From: Faecalibacterium sp. CAG:1138
Lineage (GTDB): Bacteria > Bacillota > Clostridia > Christensenellales > CAG-917
Assembly (NCBI GenBank): GCA_000434675.1
Contig: HF988638.1
Location: 9,451 to 45,847 of the forward strand
Direction: 5' to 3'
Length of the DNA: 36,397 bases
The notes below the pieces were generated by a model. The model searched no databases, was not told the DNA's origin, and saw nothing but the letters and a program-made list of their open reading frames with translations. The stretch's first letter is position 1; each line of letters opens with the position of its first letter. The translations under genes were made by a program, and so were the position numbers. Below, in pieces: positions 15,088 to 22,775 of the stretch.

Positions 15088-16992
15088 ATGACCACACACA
15101 GTATTGGTAAAACGATTGCGTCTTTACGTAAATCAAAAGGCTGGACACAAGTTGAACTTGCCGAAAAGTTGAGTATTAGCGACAAAGCTGTGAGTAAATG
15201 GGAAAGCGAGGCAGGCTTTCCTGAAATATCTCAATTACCGGTGATGGCAACATTGTTTGGTGTAACTATTGATTACCTAATGACCGGTAAAACGCAGGAA
15301 AAAGAAATTGTTACTATTTCTAAAGCGGAATTGTGCGCCCAAAAGGATGATGTTACCTTAGCCGAAAAAGTTAAAGATTTGCCGAACGATGAGAACAATA
15401 AAAATATAGTAGATTATATTTTGCAATATCAAAGTCTCAATGTGTTTAAAAAGCTATGCGAAAGTGATTCGCAATTTATAAAAAGATTCAAATTGCTCGA
15501 TGCAATCACTTTTGCAGTTATATCAAATTCTCTATCCATATTAGTAGGAAAAGAGTTTTTAATTGATGTAAATTACAGATTTACGTTTGAAAATGAGGAT
15601 GAAATCAAATCATTACTTCCTGCCGAAGATAAAACGTATTTTAGAAATTATCAGGATCAATGTATTTGTATTATTCCGCGAGAATTTTTCACTCTGCTGG
15701 TTACGGATAAAAGAATCGGTGAGGATACTCTTAATAAGTTGTTATCAAATCAAAAAGGAAGAGAATGCGTTTGGTATCATGCGTTTCCGTATATGATTGA
15801 CGAGGCATATAAAAACGACAATAAAGAACTACTTTGCCGATTGCTGGATATCTCTCGCCAAAACAATGCTATTGCTTATGAAAAAATAGAACCGATATAT
15901 GATAGTTACGATAACTCATATGACTATATCTTGAATTACTTTTTTATTGCTCCAAAATATGGTAAAAATGGGCATGGTCTTGTTAGAGTTCTTGAAAGCA
16001 CTATTAAGTCAGCACTTGAAAAAGGTGATTTCGATATGGTTGACGAATTTAACGATATCAACATGGGGGTCGAAAGTTTTGTAAAAACAAAATTCAGAAA
16101 CACATACAATGATTCAACAAAATGTTATATGGCTAACGCAGATGAAATACGAATAGCAAAGTTAAAACTCGGCAAATCTGTTTCAAAACTGGATTTAGAG
16201 GTGCAGTCGTCCATACATAACGGAATTATAAGCATTAAGGAATTAAAAGCGGCTGCGAACTTTGCAATAATTAAAAAAGCATTATATGCATACCCGATTC
16301 ATCCTTTTGAGTTGCTATATCAAATGTATCAACAGCAAAAGTGGCGAGAATTGTTTGAATTTTCGGTTGATTTAGACATCAACGAGTTATCGGATTCCAT
16401 TATACGGCAAAATAAAGAAAGCATTGAGAACGCAATTCTTAAAACTTGGACCAAAGACAATCAACCATATAGTAATATTAAAAAACTTTGCATAAATAAT
16501 GACGAACTCTATGTTTTGAAAAGCGATATTTTATATGGTAGACGAGACAATCACAATCAAAAAAACATTCAAGAAGTTGTTGACTATCTTAACGCAGTAA
16601 GACAACGCATAATAGATGAATTAGCGAATAAATTCGATAAAGATAGAATAACCGGAGAATTAACAAAAGATTATTTCTATACCGAATTGAACAAAAGAAA
16701 TAAAGACCTCGTTATTATCAAATTGTGCGTTCGTTTAGAAGCAATACTAAAATGCGATTTCGGATACACAGGTAACTTTGCTGAAATGATTGATAAATAT
16801 TGCGAAGAGAAGTTGACTTGGTCGGAGGATGACGGATGGGGCTATTTGGTCAAAACCTCGGACATAGATACAATTAAACTATTGCATAAATTAAGAAAAA
16901 TAAGAAATTCATTGGTACATTCCGAAAAAACGAGTGATCCGATGTCCGATGATGAAATTAAACAATGCATTGATTACGTTTGCTCTTTATGA
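15088..16992 (+). CDS. XRE-family HTH protein with large C-terminal region ending in a HEPN-like motif
   Basis: The 634-residue protein begins with a Cro/CI helix-turn-helix (about residues 4-65: IASLRKSKGWTQVELAEKLSISDKAVSKWE). A long region of no recognised family follows. The C terminus (about 540-634) is helical, with a VRLEAILKCDF segment and an RNSLVH motif (R606 to H611). This fits the R-x4-H signature of HEPN domains, many of which are RNases in toxin-antitoxin, abortive-infection or anti-phage systems. AAAGGAG lies about nine nt before the ATG at 15088. The downstream gene starts 11 bp after the stop. A DNA-binding regulator fused to a HEPN-like effector is plausible; the HEPN call rests on a short motif and could be wrong. 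Confidence 0.6.
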   Translation: MTTHSIGKTIASLRKSKGWTQVELAEKLSISDKAVSKWESEAGFPEISQLPVMATLFGVTIDYLMTGKTQEKEIVTISKAELCAQKDDVTLAEKVKDLPNDENNKNIVDYILQYQSLNVFKKLCESDSQFIKRFKLLDAITFAVISNSLSILVGKEFLIDVNYRFTFENEDEIKSLLPAEDKTYFRNYQDQCICIIPREFFTLLVTDKRIGEDTLNKLLSNQKGRECVWYHAFPYMIDEAYKNDNKELLCRLLDISRQNNAIAYEKIEPIYDSYDNSYDYILNYFFIAPKYGKNGHGLVRVLESTIKSALEKGDFDMVDEFNDINMGVESFVKTKFRNTYNDSTKCYMANADEIRIAKLKLGKSVSKLDLEVQSSIHNGIISIKELKAAANFAIIKKALYAYPIHPFELLYQMYQQQKWRELFEFSVDLDINELSDSIIRQNKESIENAILKTWTKDNQPYSNIKKLCINNDELYVLKSDILYGRRDNHNQKNIQEVVDYLNAVRQRIIDELANKFDKDRITGELTKDYFYTELNKRNKDLVIIKLCVRLEAILKCDFGYTGNFAEMIDKYCEEKLTWSEDDGWGYLVKTSDIDTIKLLHKLRKIRNSLVHSEKTSDPMSDDEIKQCIDYVCSL

Positions 16993-17003
16993 TGGAGGAA
17001 ATT

Positions 17004-17768
17004 ATGGACAAATATCAAAAATATATTTTGAATACTATTGCTAATGGCAGTAACTTTGTTTTTTCTTGTTGCTGTCCGATTGACTTAGAGAAAGCAGGGG
17101 ATTCGACAAATTGTGGCGCATTTGATAAAAAGACAGATTCTTTTAATATAACGCAAGTAGACGATATAACAAAAAAGCAATACGCTTTAATAATCGATAT
17201 AAATCATACGCCAGTTAATCCGTTCGAGGTTATTTTCGCTCACAAAAACAATCAATGGATGGAAGTTCCTTTTATAAACAAGCAATATAGAATTATTGCC
17301 GATTTTGACGACAGGATAGACGCTATAAAATTTTCTTTTTGCAATAAAATCGCAGATGACTATATTCTTAAAATTGCTTATATCGAAGCTGACAAAGAAC
17401 AATACTACGCAAAGTTAGAACAGGAAAGAAAAGACAATTTGTTGACGACTGCCTCAATAAGGGTAGCCACCGGAGCCGATTTGGTTAATATTTATTTTCA
17501 ACCTTGTTGCGATGAATATGATCACACCGAAATCAAGCTATTTGTACCAAATGGTCGAGAGCAAAAGCCGTTGAGCTGGTCTGTTATAAAAAAATGCGAC
17601 GTTAAAACCGAAGATTTTTACAAATCTATAAATGGTCTTGCGTATGGTAAATATGCCTTTGTTCTCAAACAATTTGATAAAAACAATCGACTATTATTAG
17701 AAACTGACTATATAATGTTTTCAATAGAACCTATTGAGCCGGAATTTGGACAATTAAATGTTATATAG
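17004..17768 (+). CDS. Hypothetical protein, partner of the XRE-HEPN-like protein
   Basis: I do not recognise this 254-residue protein. It has no signal peptide and no clear membrane segment. It appears to hold two beta-rich modules (about residues 15-125 and 145-245), separated by a charged helical stretch (YYAKLEQERKDN). A CCC triplet near residue 22 and a PCCDEYDHTE segment in the second module are notable. Both modules alternate hydrophobic and polar residues as Ig-like sandwiches do. GGAGG precedes the ATG at 17004, within the short gap after the upstream stop, so the two genes form an operon. As the sole partner of a possible HEPN effector it might be an antitoxin, sensor or accessory protein; this is inference from context. 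Confidence 0.7.
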   Translation: MDKYQKYILNTIANGSNFVFSCCCPIDLEKAGDSTNCGAFDKKTDSFNITQVDDITKKQYALIIDINHTPVNPFEVIFAHKNNQWMEVPFINKQYRIIADFDDRIDAIKFSFCNKIADDYILKIAYIEADKEQYYAKLEQERKDNLLTTASIRVATGADLVNIYFQPCCDEYDHTEIKLFVPNGREQKPLSWSVIKKCDVKTEDFYKSINGLAYGKYAFVLKQFDKNNRLLLETDYIMFSIEPIEPEFGQLNVI

Positions 17769-17852
17769 TTTGATATGACTAAGAAGAATAATAGTATTAG
17801 GAAAATTTTTAATTCAGCTTGATTTTAAGCTCGAAACAATCTTTTGCACAAA

Positions 17853-17886
17853 ATAAAACAAACCGAGGTTTCTCGGTTTGTTTTAT
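17853..17886. terminator. Bidirectional terminator between the islet and tRNA-Thr
   Basis: A perfect 15-bp stem with core AAACCGAG/CTCGGTTT and a GTTT loop has A/T flanks on both sides, so it works in both directions. It ends both the islet operon and the tRNA-Thr transcript. Confidence 0.9.
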
Positions 17887-17893
17887 CTTTGTA

Positions 17894-17969
17894 TGGAGCT
17901 GGTAGGCGGACTTGAACCGCCGACCTGCTGATTACGAATCAGCTGCTCTACCGACTGAGCCATACCAGC
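17894..17969 (-). tRNA. tRNA-Thr (CGT)
   Basis: The minus strand gives a 76-nt cloverleaf with encoded CCA. The acceptor is GCTGGTA/TACCAGC, the T arm GGCGGTTCAAGTCCGCC, and the anticodon stem GCTGA/TCAGC encloses TTCGTAA, giving anticodon CGT (Thr, ACG codon). Confidence 0.96.
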
Positions 17970-17987
17970 ATCGTTTGAAACAGATGT

Positions 17988-18016
17988 ATTATAACACAAA
18001 AATTTCCAGAGATAAA
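17988..18016 (-). promoter_or_regulatory. Promoter for tRNA-Thr
   Basis: On the minus strand a perfect TATAAT (17988-17993) with an upstream TG (extended -10) sits 17 bp from a weak -35, TTTATC (18011-18016), about 20 bp before the tRNA. Confidence 0.6.
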
Positions 18017-18085
18017 GCGCTTTGACGGTCTTTTTGGTTTATTTTTAACTTTTTTTACCAAAAATATAAAAAATAGCTCCGCCTG

Positions 18086-18114
18086 TTGCATTCGGCGGGG
18101 AAGTATGATAAAAT
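18086..18114 (+). promoter_or_regulatory. Promoter for the 6S RNA
   Basis: TTGCAT (18086-18091), a 17-bp spacer ending in TGA, and TAAAAT (18109-18114) predict a start at about 18121, the base of the RNA closing stem. Confidence 0.75.
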
Positions 18115-18120
18115 ATATTT

Positions 18121-18275
18121 AGTCCTGCGATGTTCGATAACTGCGATAACGTTTTGGGCCACACTTATAAAAAGGGATTGCGCGTTCGACGACGGGTGTT
18201 ATGCCTTGCCTGACGGCACAGAGGAAAACCGAAACTCGTCGGTAGCAAGTACCCACCCTGCTTTATCGCAGGTTC
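18121..18275 (+). ncRNA. ssrS: 6S RNA
   Basis: The transcript predicted from the promoter at 18086 is closed by CCTGCGAT (18124-18131) pairing with ATCGCAGG (18265-18272). It carries 6S-like landmarks: GATGTTCG right after the closing stem, and TTTTGGGCCACAC in the 5' strand. Further pairing includes CGACGA with TCGTCG. 6S RNA mimics an open promoter and binds sigma-A RNA polymerase, mainly in stationary phase. The length of about 155 nt is a little short for the family. Signatures of SRP RNA, tmRNA and RNase P were looked for and not found. The identification rests on remembered conserved segments, so exact ends are uncertain. Confidence 0.72.
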
Positions 18276-18318
18276 AAAAACCTATCGCAAACGGCATAGG
18301 CGGGACGAATTTGAAATC

Positions 18319-18351
18319 AAAAACCGGGCAAAACACGCTCGGTTTTCTTTT
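18319..18351 (+). terminator. Terminator downstream of the 6S RNA
   Basis: AAAACCGGGC and GCTCGGTTTT form a 10-bp stem (one G-U) with a 7-nt loop, followed by CTTTTG. It lies about 45 bp after the closing stem, so the primary transcript may be longer than the mature RNA. The stretch from here to 18520 holds nothing I recognise. Confidence 0.7.
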
Positions 18352-18519
18352 GCTGTATCGCAATGCAATACATAAACAAAAAAGGAAACTTATAAGTTCT
18401 CTATACCTTATTTAATGTGTATAGCAATTTTTTAACTTTTAATAAGATAAGAAAAAAATCGCCCACTCGGTTATATATTTCGCTATGCAACGCGCAAAGT
18501 TTAGTTTGCGCCACAAAAT

Positions 18520-18545
18520 AAAGGCACCCTGTTCAAGGTGCCTTT
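18520..18545. terminator. Terminator for tRNA-Ser
   Basis: AAAGGCACC and GGTGCCTTT form a 9-bp stem with an 8-nt loop. On the minus strand it follows the tRNA-Ser 3' end within 10 bp and is trailed by TTTATTTT. It can also work on the plus strand. Confidence 0.85.
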
Positions 18546-18553
18546 GCTTTTGT

Positions 18554-18646
18554 TGGCGGAGAAGGAGGGATTCGAACCCTCGAGACGCTTTTGACGCCTA
18601 CACGATTTCCAGTCGTGCGCCCTCGACCAAGCTAGGCGACTTCTCC
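18554..18646 (-). tRNA. tRNA-Ser (GGA)
   Basis: The minus strand yields a 93-nt tRNA with encoded CCA and a long variable arm, typical of serine tRNAs. The acceptor is GGAGAAG/CTTCTCC, the anticodon stem CACGA/TCGTG encloses CTGGAAA (anticodon GGA), and the T arm reads GAGGGTTCGAATCCCTC. Confidence 0.96.
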
Positions 18647-18671
18647 AAACGGGTTATTCAATTACCAAACT

Positions 18672-18700
18672 ATTATATAAACAATCGAAATAAATGTCAA
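18672..18700 (-). promoter_or_regulatory. Consensus promoter for tRNA-Ser
   Basis: TTGACA (18695-18700) and TATAAT (18672-18677) on the minus strand are perfect consensus elements with a 17-bp spacer, about 25 bp before the tRNA. The stretch from here to 18864 shows no gene. Confidence 0.9.
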
Positions 18701-18864
18701 GCGGACGGAGCGAAAAAGCGAAATTTGTTTTTGAAAAATGTAAACCGATATACGGCGGCGGAGAAGGCGTAAAGACAAAAAGCGTTCGGTCGGTCGAAAA
18801 GCGGGGAAATCGGCTGCAAAACGCAAATATCGGCCTTAAATCGGCAAATATTGAATAAACGAGC

Positions 18865-18897
18865 AAAAGAAAACGCATCTCAGACGAGATGCGTTTT
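18865..18897 (-). terminator. Terminator of the two-gene membrane protein operon
   Basis: On the minus strand AAAACGCATCTC and GAGATGCGTTTT pair over 12 bp around a 4-nt loop and continue into CTTTTG. It lies about 19 bp after the stop at 18916. Confidence 0.88.
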
Positions 18898-18915
18898 GTC
18901 GTTTAAGTGATTGAT

Positions 18916-20718
18916 TTAGGCGTTTTCGCTTGATTTCATATCTCTTTCCTTGATGCGGATAAGGCCGATGATGAAGTTGAGGAACACGACTACGCCGCCC
19001 ATCAGGAACAGGTAGTTGCTGACGGAGTACAGGCTGATGATGGCGAACAGCAGGTTGTTGCTGTCGAGCCAAGCCATGTATTGATAGCCGAGCACGCCGC
19101 GTTTAGCGTTGGTCGGGCGGATGGCCAGCATGATGCTGCCGTCGTCTTCGACTACGATTGCGACGTTAAGAGGAGAACCTGCGACGTTTTCGTTGGCGAC
19201 GAGGGTGTTGGAAGCGTTCCAAAGGAGCGGTTGCAGCACGTTTTTGTTGAAAGCTTCGTCGGTGAAGAGTTCGTCAACCTTGATGTTGGAGAGGCCGTAG
19301 TATTCGTCGCTGGTGAGCCAGGTGTGAAGTTTTGCTTTTACGCCGTTCAAGAACGAGATGTCCACTGCGTCGAGAAGGTGATGCAGGTTTTCGATGTTGA
19401 GGTAGGTCACGTCGTTATAGGTGAAAACGATTGCGTAAGAAGTGACGGTGGAGTCGGTGATTGCCGCGCCGTCCTTCGGGCAGTAGGTTTCGCCTTCGGT
19501 GTATTCGGTTTTGCAGGTAGGGCAAGTGTGTTTCACGGAGGTGTAAGTGCCTTGCGGATTGTCCACCACGACTGCCGCGCCCTTAAGAAGGCCGACGACG
19601 GAGGTGAGATCCACGGTCATGCCGTTGCCGTCCATATCGAGAATGGTCCAGCGATAAACGCTTTCGTCGTTTTCGCCGAGTTCAGGATCGTATTGCTTAT
19701 AGTCGTAAGAAACGTCGCCGCCGGAGCCGATGTCGCGTTGACCGAGAATGAGGTTGACGAGCACAGGAATGGTCTGGCGGCTGGAGTTTGCGAACTCGAG
19801 CAGGCAGTCGTCGAAAGTAACGTAACCGTCGCGATCGATGGACGTGAAGTTCTGCTTCATGAGGTCGTAAGCTTCTTTGTTGTTGAAACCTTCGGCAACC
19901 AGTTTGTGGTTGGTTTCTTTAAGGTTTTCATAGATGCCTTTTGCGACTGCGTGTCTGATTTCAGGAGCTTTGTAGCAATAGTGATAATCGTACAGAACGT
20001 AGTTGTTGTAAAGAACGCTGTAGAGGAAGGTGTCCGGATTTGCGGCAATCTGATCTTCGGTCAAAGCCAGCGGATCTACGCCCTTGCCGAATTCTTCTTC
20101 GAACCAAGCGGTCACGTCGTCCATGGTGAGTTCGGTTGCCGTCGGGTTGAAGTAGGTTACGCCCTGGAAGTCCACGGCCGTTACGCCGGTGGTGTAGGTG
20201 CCGACCACTTCTTCGTCTTCGGTTGCGGTGTAGTAGTTGACGTCGTTAGAAAGAGTGCCGTTGACAACGTTCAGAGTTACGAATTTTTTGACCATGTTGC
20301 CGTTGAATTTGGCTTGATCTTCCCAGCCTTCTTTGAGGTCTTCCGCAAAGAGGGTGCTGGAGGTTGCGCCGCCGATAAGATCAGGAAGCGCGAGGTTCAA
20401 AAGCGCGCCGAAGCCTACGGTGAGAATCAAAGCCCACACGGTTACGGAAACCATCTGGCGTTCGATGCTGCGTTTCGCTTTCTTTCTGGTGATGACGAGA
20501 GTGGCAATGAGCCAGACTACCGCCAGCACGATAACGATGATTGCGCCGAGCCATGCCGCGAGAGCGTAAGGGAAAGGAATGCCCATGCCCATAAGGTCGC
20601 CGGCGTTGTACGGTGCCTGTTGATAAATTTTGTAGTTGGCGAGAACCACCAACGCGATGAGAAGAGGGAAGCCCGCAACGTAGCAGACGGCTTTCAAAAC
20701 TTTAAGCAATGCTTTCAT
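18916..20718 (-). CDS. Membrane protein of unknown function (large extracytoplasmic domain), paralog B
   Basis: I do not recognise this 600-residue protein. It has three hydrophobic segments in the first 115 residues (about 7-30, 50-76 and 87-113), a large domain (about 115-545), and one or two hydrophobic segments near the C terminus (about 550-585) ending in a basic tail. Positive charges place the large domain outside the cell. That domain contains a zinc-ribbon-like CPTC and YCPKDG pair, odd for an extracytoplasmic location, and acidic loops DRDGYVTFDD and DMDGNG that resemble calcium-binding loops. The ATG at 20718 directly abuts the stop of the upstream gene (TAAATG), with GAGGAGG upstream. 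The upstream gene has the same architecture and similar segments (GFPL near the N terminus, GTYTT in the domain), so the two are probably paralogs acting together. Confidence 0.75.
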   Translation of the reverse strand: MKALLKVLKAVCYVAGFPLLIALVVLANYKIYQQAPYNAGDLMGMGIPFPYALAAWLGAIIVIVLAVVWLIATLVITRKKAKRSIERQMVSVTVWALILTVGFGALLNLALPDLIGGATSSTLFAEDLKEGWEDQAKFNGNMVKKFVTLNVVNGTLSNDVNYYTATEDEEVVGTYTTGVTAVDFQGVTYFNPTATELTMDDVTAWFEEEFGKGVDPLALTEDQIAANPDTFLYSVLYNNYVLYDYHYCYKAPEIRHAVAKGIYENLKETNHKLVAEGFNNKEAYDLMKQNFTSIDRDGYVTFDDCLLEFANSSRQTIPVLVNLILGQRDIGSGGDVSYDYKQYDPELGENDESVYRWTILDMDGNGMTVDLTSVVGLLKGAAVVVDNPQGTYTSVKHTCPTCKTEYTEGETYCPKDGAAITDSTVTSYAIVFTYNDVTYLNIENLHHLLDAVDISFLNGVKAKLHTWLTSDEYYGLSNIKVDELFTDEAFNKNVLQPLLWNASNTLVANENVAGSPLNVAIVVEDDGSIMLAIRPTNAKRGVLGYQYMAWLDSNNLLFAIISLYSVSNYLFLMGGVVVFLNFIIGLIRIKERDMKSSENA

Positions 20719-22440
20719 TTATCTGTCCTCCTCTTCGAGTTTTTGGATTTTGACGTTCAGGTAGAAGCAGGTGGCGAGGCTGAAGATAACCAAGCCGCAG
20801 AACGCGAACATATAGCGGAACAAGCTGATCATCGGGTAGAGAGTCGGTTTGTAGGAAAGGTCGGTTTTGAGTTGTTCGACCTTGGCTTTGTCGAGGCCCT
20901 GGCTTACGAAGTAAGCGCCGTTTCCGATGGTGCCGCCTTCGTTAGGGTTAACGATGACGCTGCCGCAGAAAGTGCCGTGGTTGTAGCCCGCAAAGAGAGC
21001 GAAGCCGTATTTTTTCATCATGGCGTCGGTTTCTTCGTCGCCGGTGTCGATGTAGTCGATTGCGGATTTGTTGACGGTGGATTGATAGCCGAGCATATAG
21101 TCGAAGCCGCCGAGAATGCATTCCAAAGCTTCTTTGATGGAGGAGCCTGCCGGAATATCTACGTCGAGGCCGAGACCGCCGATGAGGCCAGCGAGGGCGT
21201 CGCCGGTAAGGCCGAAGCTGCCGAGAAGAGTAACGATGCCGTCAAGGTCCAAAGTGCCGCCGGCCATGCTTTTTACGAGGCCGAGCAAAGTGGAAACTTC
21301 CTGAATTTTGCCGAGTTTGGTGTTTTCTTCGATCATTTGGAAGAGAACTCTGAGGATGACGTTGACTCTGTTGTAGGTAACGCCCCATTTTTCGGCGGAT
21401 GCGACGTTTGCGAGATATTTATCGTTCGCGGTGAAGTATTCGTCGTCTTTCATGCCGCCGTTGTCGGCTGCCTGAGCGGCCTTGGCGTTTTGAAGAGCGG
21501 CTTTATAAGCAGTGATGAAAGCTTCTTTGCTGCCGTAGGCTTTTTGACCGAATTCCAAAGCGGTGTAGTAGTCGTCCAGAATGTCCAGAGCGTTTTCGAG
21601 GCTGAAGATCCAACCGTCGGCAACGGTGCCGTTAGGGTTGTAGGTGCCTTCGCCGTACCAGACGCCGCCGTAGCAATATGCGTTGAATTCTTCTTCGGTT
21701 TTCAGCATACGGGATTGATAGCTGTATTGATACCAGAAACCGAGTTTTCCTTCAGGGTAAGCGTCGTAGACGTAGCCGTCGTTTATATCGAGGTAGTAGT
21801 GCGTGTAGGTGGTTCCGAAGAAGACCTCGTCTTTGGTGGTGTAGGTGCCGATTTCGGTTTTGCCGTCCAAAGCTATGAGTTTTCCGTTCGAAGCGGTGGC
21901 CTGAATGAGGGTGTCGTCCGCGGCGGAATGAATAGGGGTGTCTTCTGCGTTGCGTTTTTTGAATTCGCCCGAATAACCGATATTATAAAGGCCGGTGGCG
22001 TGATTTACGTCGGAAGAAAGCTCCTTTGCCATGGAGCTGCGGGAAGCCGTTACGTTGTTGTAGTAGCCGACCTGATCGCCCCAGCTTGCAACTGCGGAGT
22101 CGCCGAGTTTGGCTTCCGCCGCTTTGTCGTAAGTCTTTTTGGCAATGGTTTTCACGCCGAACGCGCCGCCGAGCATGACTACGAAAGTCAGAACGGCCGC
22201 AACGGTCGTGGCCAGTTTGCGTTTGCCGGAGAGAACCACAATGCCTGCCTTGACAAGGGATACCAAAGCCCAGATGCTTATGGCAACCTTGACAGGAATC
22301 GCCGCCGTTTCAGCGTAAGCCTCGCTGCTACGGAAGGCGTTGGAATCCTTCAGAACGAAAAATACGAAGAGAGGGAATCCCAGCAGGTAGAAAATGGTTT
22401 TCAGCACACGCATTACTAAAATCTTAGTTTTGTTGTCCAT
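20719..22440 (-). CDS. Membrane protein of unknown function (large extracytoplasmic domain), paralog A
   Basis: This 573-residue protein is not assignable to a family I know. Three hydrophobic helices lie in the first 100 residues (about 5-30, 43-68 and 72-98), followed by an extracytoplasmic region (about 100-535) and a C-terminal helix (about 535-562) with a KIQKLEEEDR tail. The central domain is rich in Tyr and Gly, with a stretch (about 400-430) rich in Leu and Gly (LLGSFGLTGDALAGLIGGLG). It shares the architecture and short segments (VLKTIFYLLGFPL; GTYTT) of its downstream neighbour. The ATG at 22440 is preceded by AAGGAG about 10 nt upstream. It is the first gene of the pair and has a good promoter. 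Role and ligand are unknown; an envelope assembly or signalling pair is only a guess. Confidence 0.75.
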   Translation of the reverse strand: MDNKTKILVMRVLKTIFYLLGFPLFVFFVLKDSNAFRSSEAYAETAAIPVKVAISIWALVSLVKAGIVVLSGKRKLATTVAAVLTFVVMLGGAFGVKTIAKKTYDKAAEAKLGDSAVASWGDQVGYYNNVTASRSSMAKELSSDVNHATGLYNIGYSGEFKKRNAEDTPIHSAADDTLIQATASNGKLIALDGKTEIGTYTTKDEVFFGTTYTHYYLDINDGYVYDAYPEGKLGFWYQYSYQSRMLKTEEEFNAYCYGGVWYGEGTYNPNGTVADGWIFSLENALDILDDYYTALEFGQKAYGSKEAFITAYKAALQNAKAAQAADNGGMKDDEYFTANDKYLANVASAEKWGVTYNRVNVILRVLFQMIEENTKLGKIQEVSTLLGLVKSMAGGTLDLDGIVTLLGSFGLTGDALAGLIGGLGLDVDIPAGSSIKEALECILGGFDYMLGYQSTVNKSAIDYIDTGDEETDAMMKKYGFALFAGYNHGTFCGSVIVNPNEGGTIGNGAYFVSQGLDKAKVEQLKTDLSYKPTLYPMISLFRYMFAFCGLVIFSLATCFYLNVKIQKLEEEDR

Positions 22441-22504
22441 AAAAATCAATCTCCTTAACCATATAGTTTTTGATTCAACAGCATAAAAAATGCTATATAC
22501 GTCC

Positions 22505-22534
22505 ATTATAGATTAAAATAACCTTAAAAGTCAA
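22505..22534 (-). promoter_or_regulatory. Promoter of the membrane protein pair
   Basis: On the minus strand TTGACT (22529-22534), an 18-bp spacer and TATAAT (22505-22510) lie about 65 bp before the first ATG. The untranslated leader contains a small AGCAT/ATGCT hairpin of unclear meaning. Confidence 0.75.
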
Positions 22535-22720
22535 TAACAATTTCCCGCCAAAAACAAGTTTGGAGCAAAATATTTTTCTTTTACGGTCAAAAACGACGTT
22601 TACGATTTAATGTCGCCATTATCGCTTCAAAATATACCGAAAGTCCCGTTTGCGGGCTTTGCACGAAACGGCGGTTTCGACAAAAATCGGAAAAAAGTTG
22701 GCCGACCTGCGCGCTTTTGG

Positions 22721-22748
22721 TTGTGTTTTTCGTAATTTGTGTTATACT
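22721..22748 (+). promoter_or_regulatory. Promoter for prs
   Basis: TTGTGT (22721-22726), a 16-bp spacer ending in TGT, and TATACT (22743-22748) lie 27 bp before the prs ATG. The rest of 22535-22720 holds nothing recognised, including no purine riboswitch. Confidence 0.6.
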
Positions 22749-22775
22749 CTAAATAGACTAAGTCGGAGGGCATAT

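Larger units (their letters stand above)
14840..17850. other. AT-rich islet, possibly horizontally acquired
   Basis: From just after the met terminator to just before the terminator at 17853, the DNA is visibly richer in A and T than both flanks, and its codons prefer A/T endings (AAA, GAA, ATT, TTA). It contains two tightly linked genes and ends next to tRNA-Thr. No integrase, direct repeat or attachment site is visible, so transfer is inferred from composition only. The 250 bp before the first gene hold a promoter and otherwise nothing recognised. Confidence 0.6.

Noticed and set aside
18492..18511. GCGCAAA/TTTGCGC inverted repeat
   Set aside because: There is no T-tract or adjacent gene signal on either strand, so neither terminator nor operator can be supported.
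19081..22419. An open frame of 1112 codons on the plus strand, antisense to the two membrane proteins
   Set aside because: It lacks a ribosome site, its translation is low-complexity (Val, Phe, Glu, Gly and His rich) as expected from the complement of biased codons, and both opposite-strand genes have proper starts, helices and promoter.
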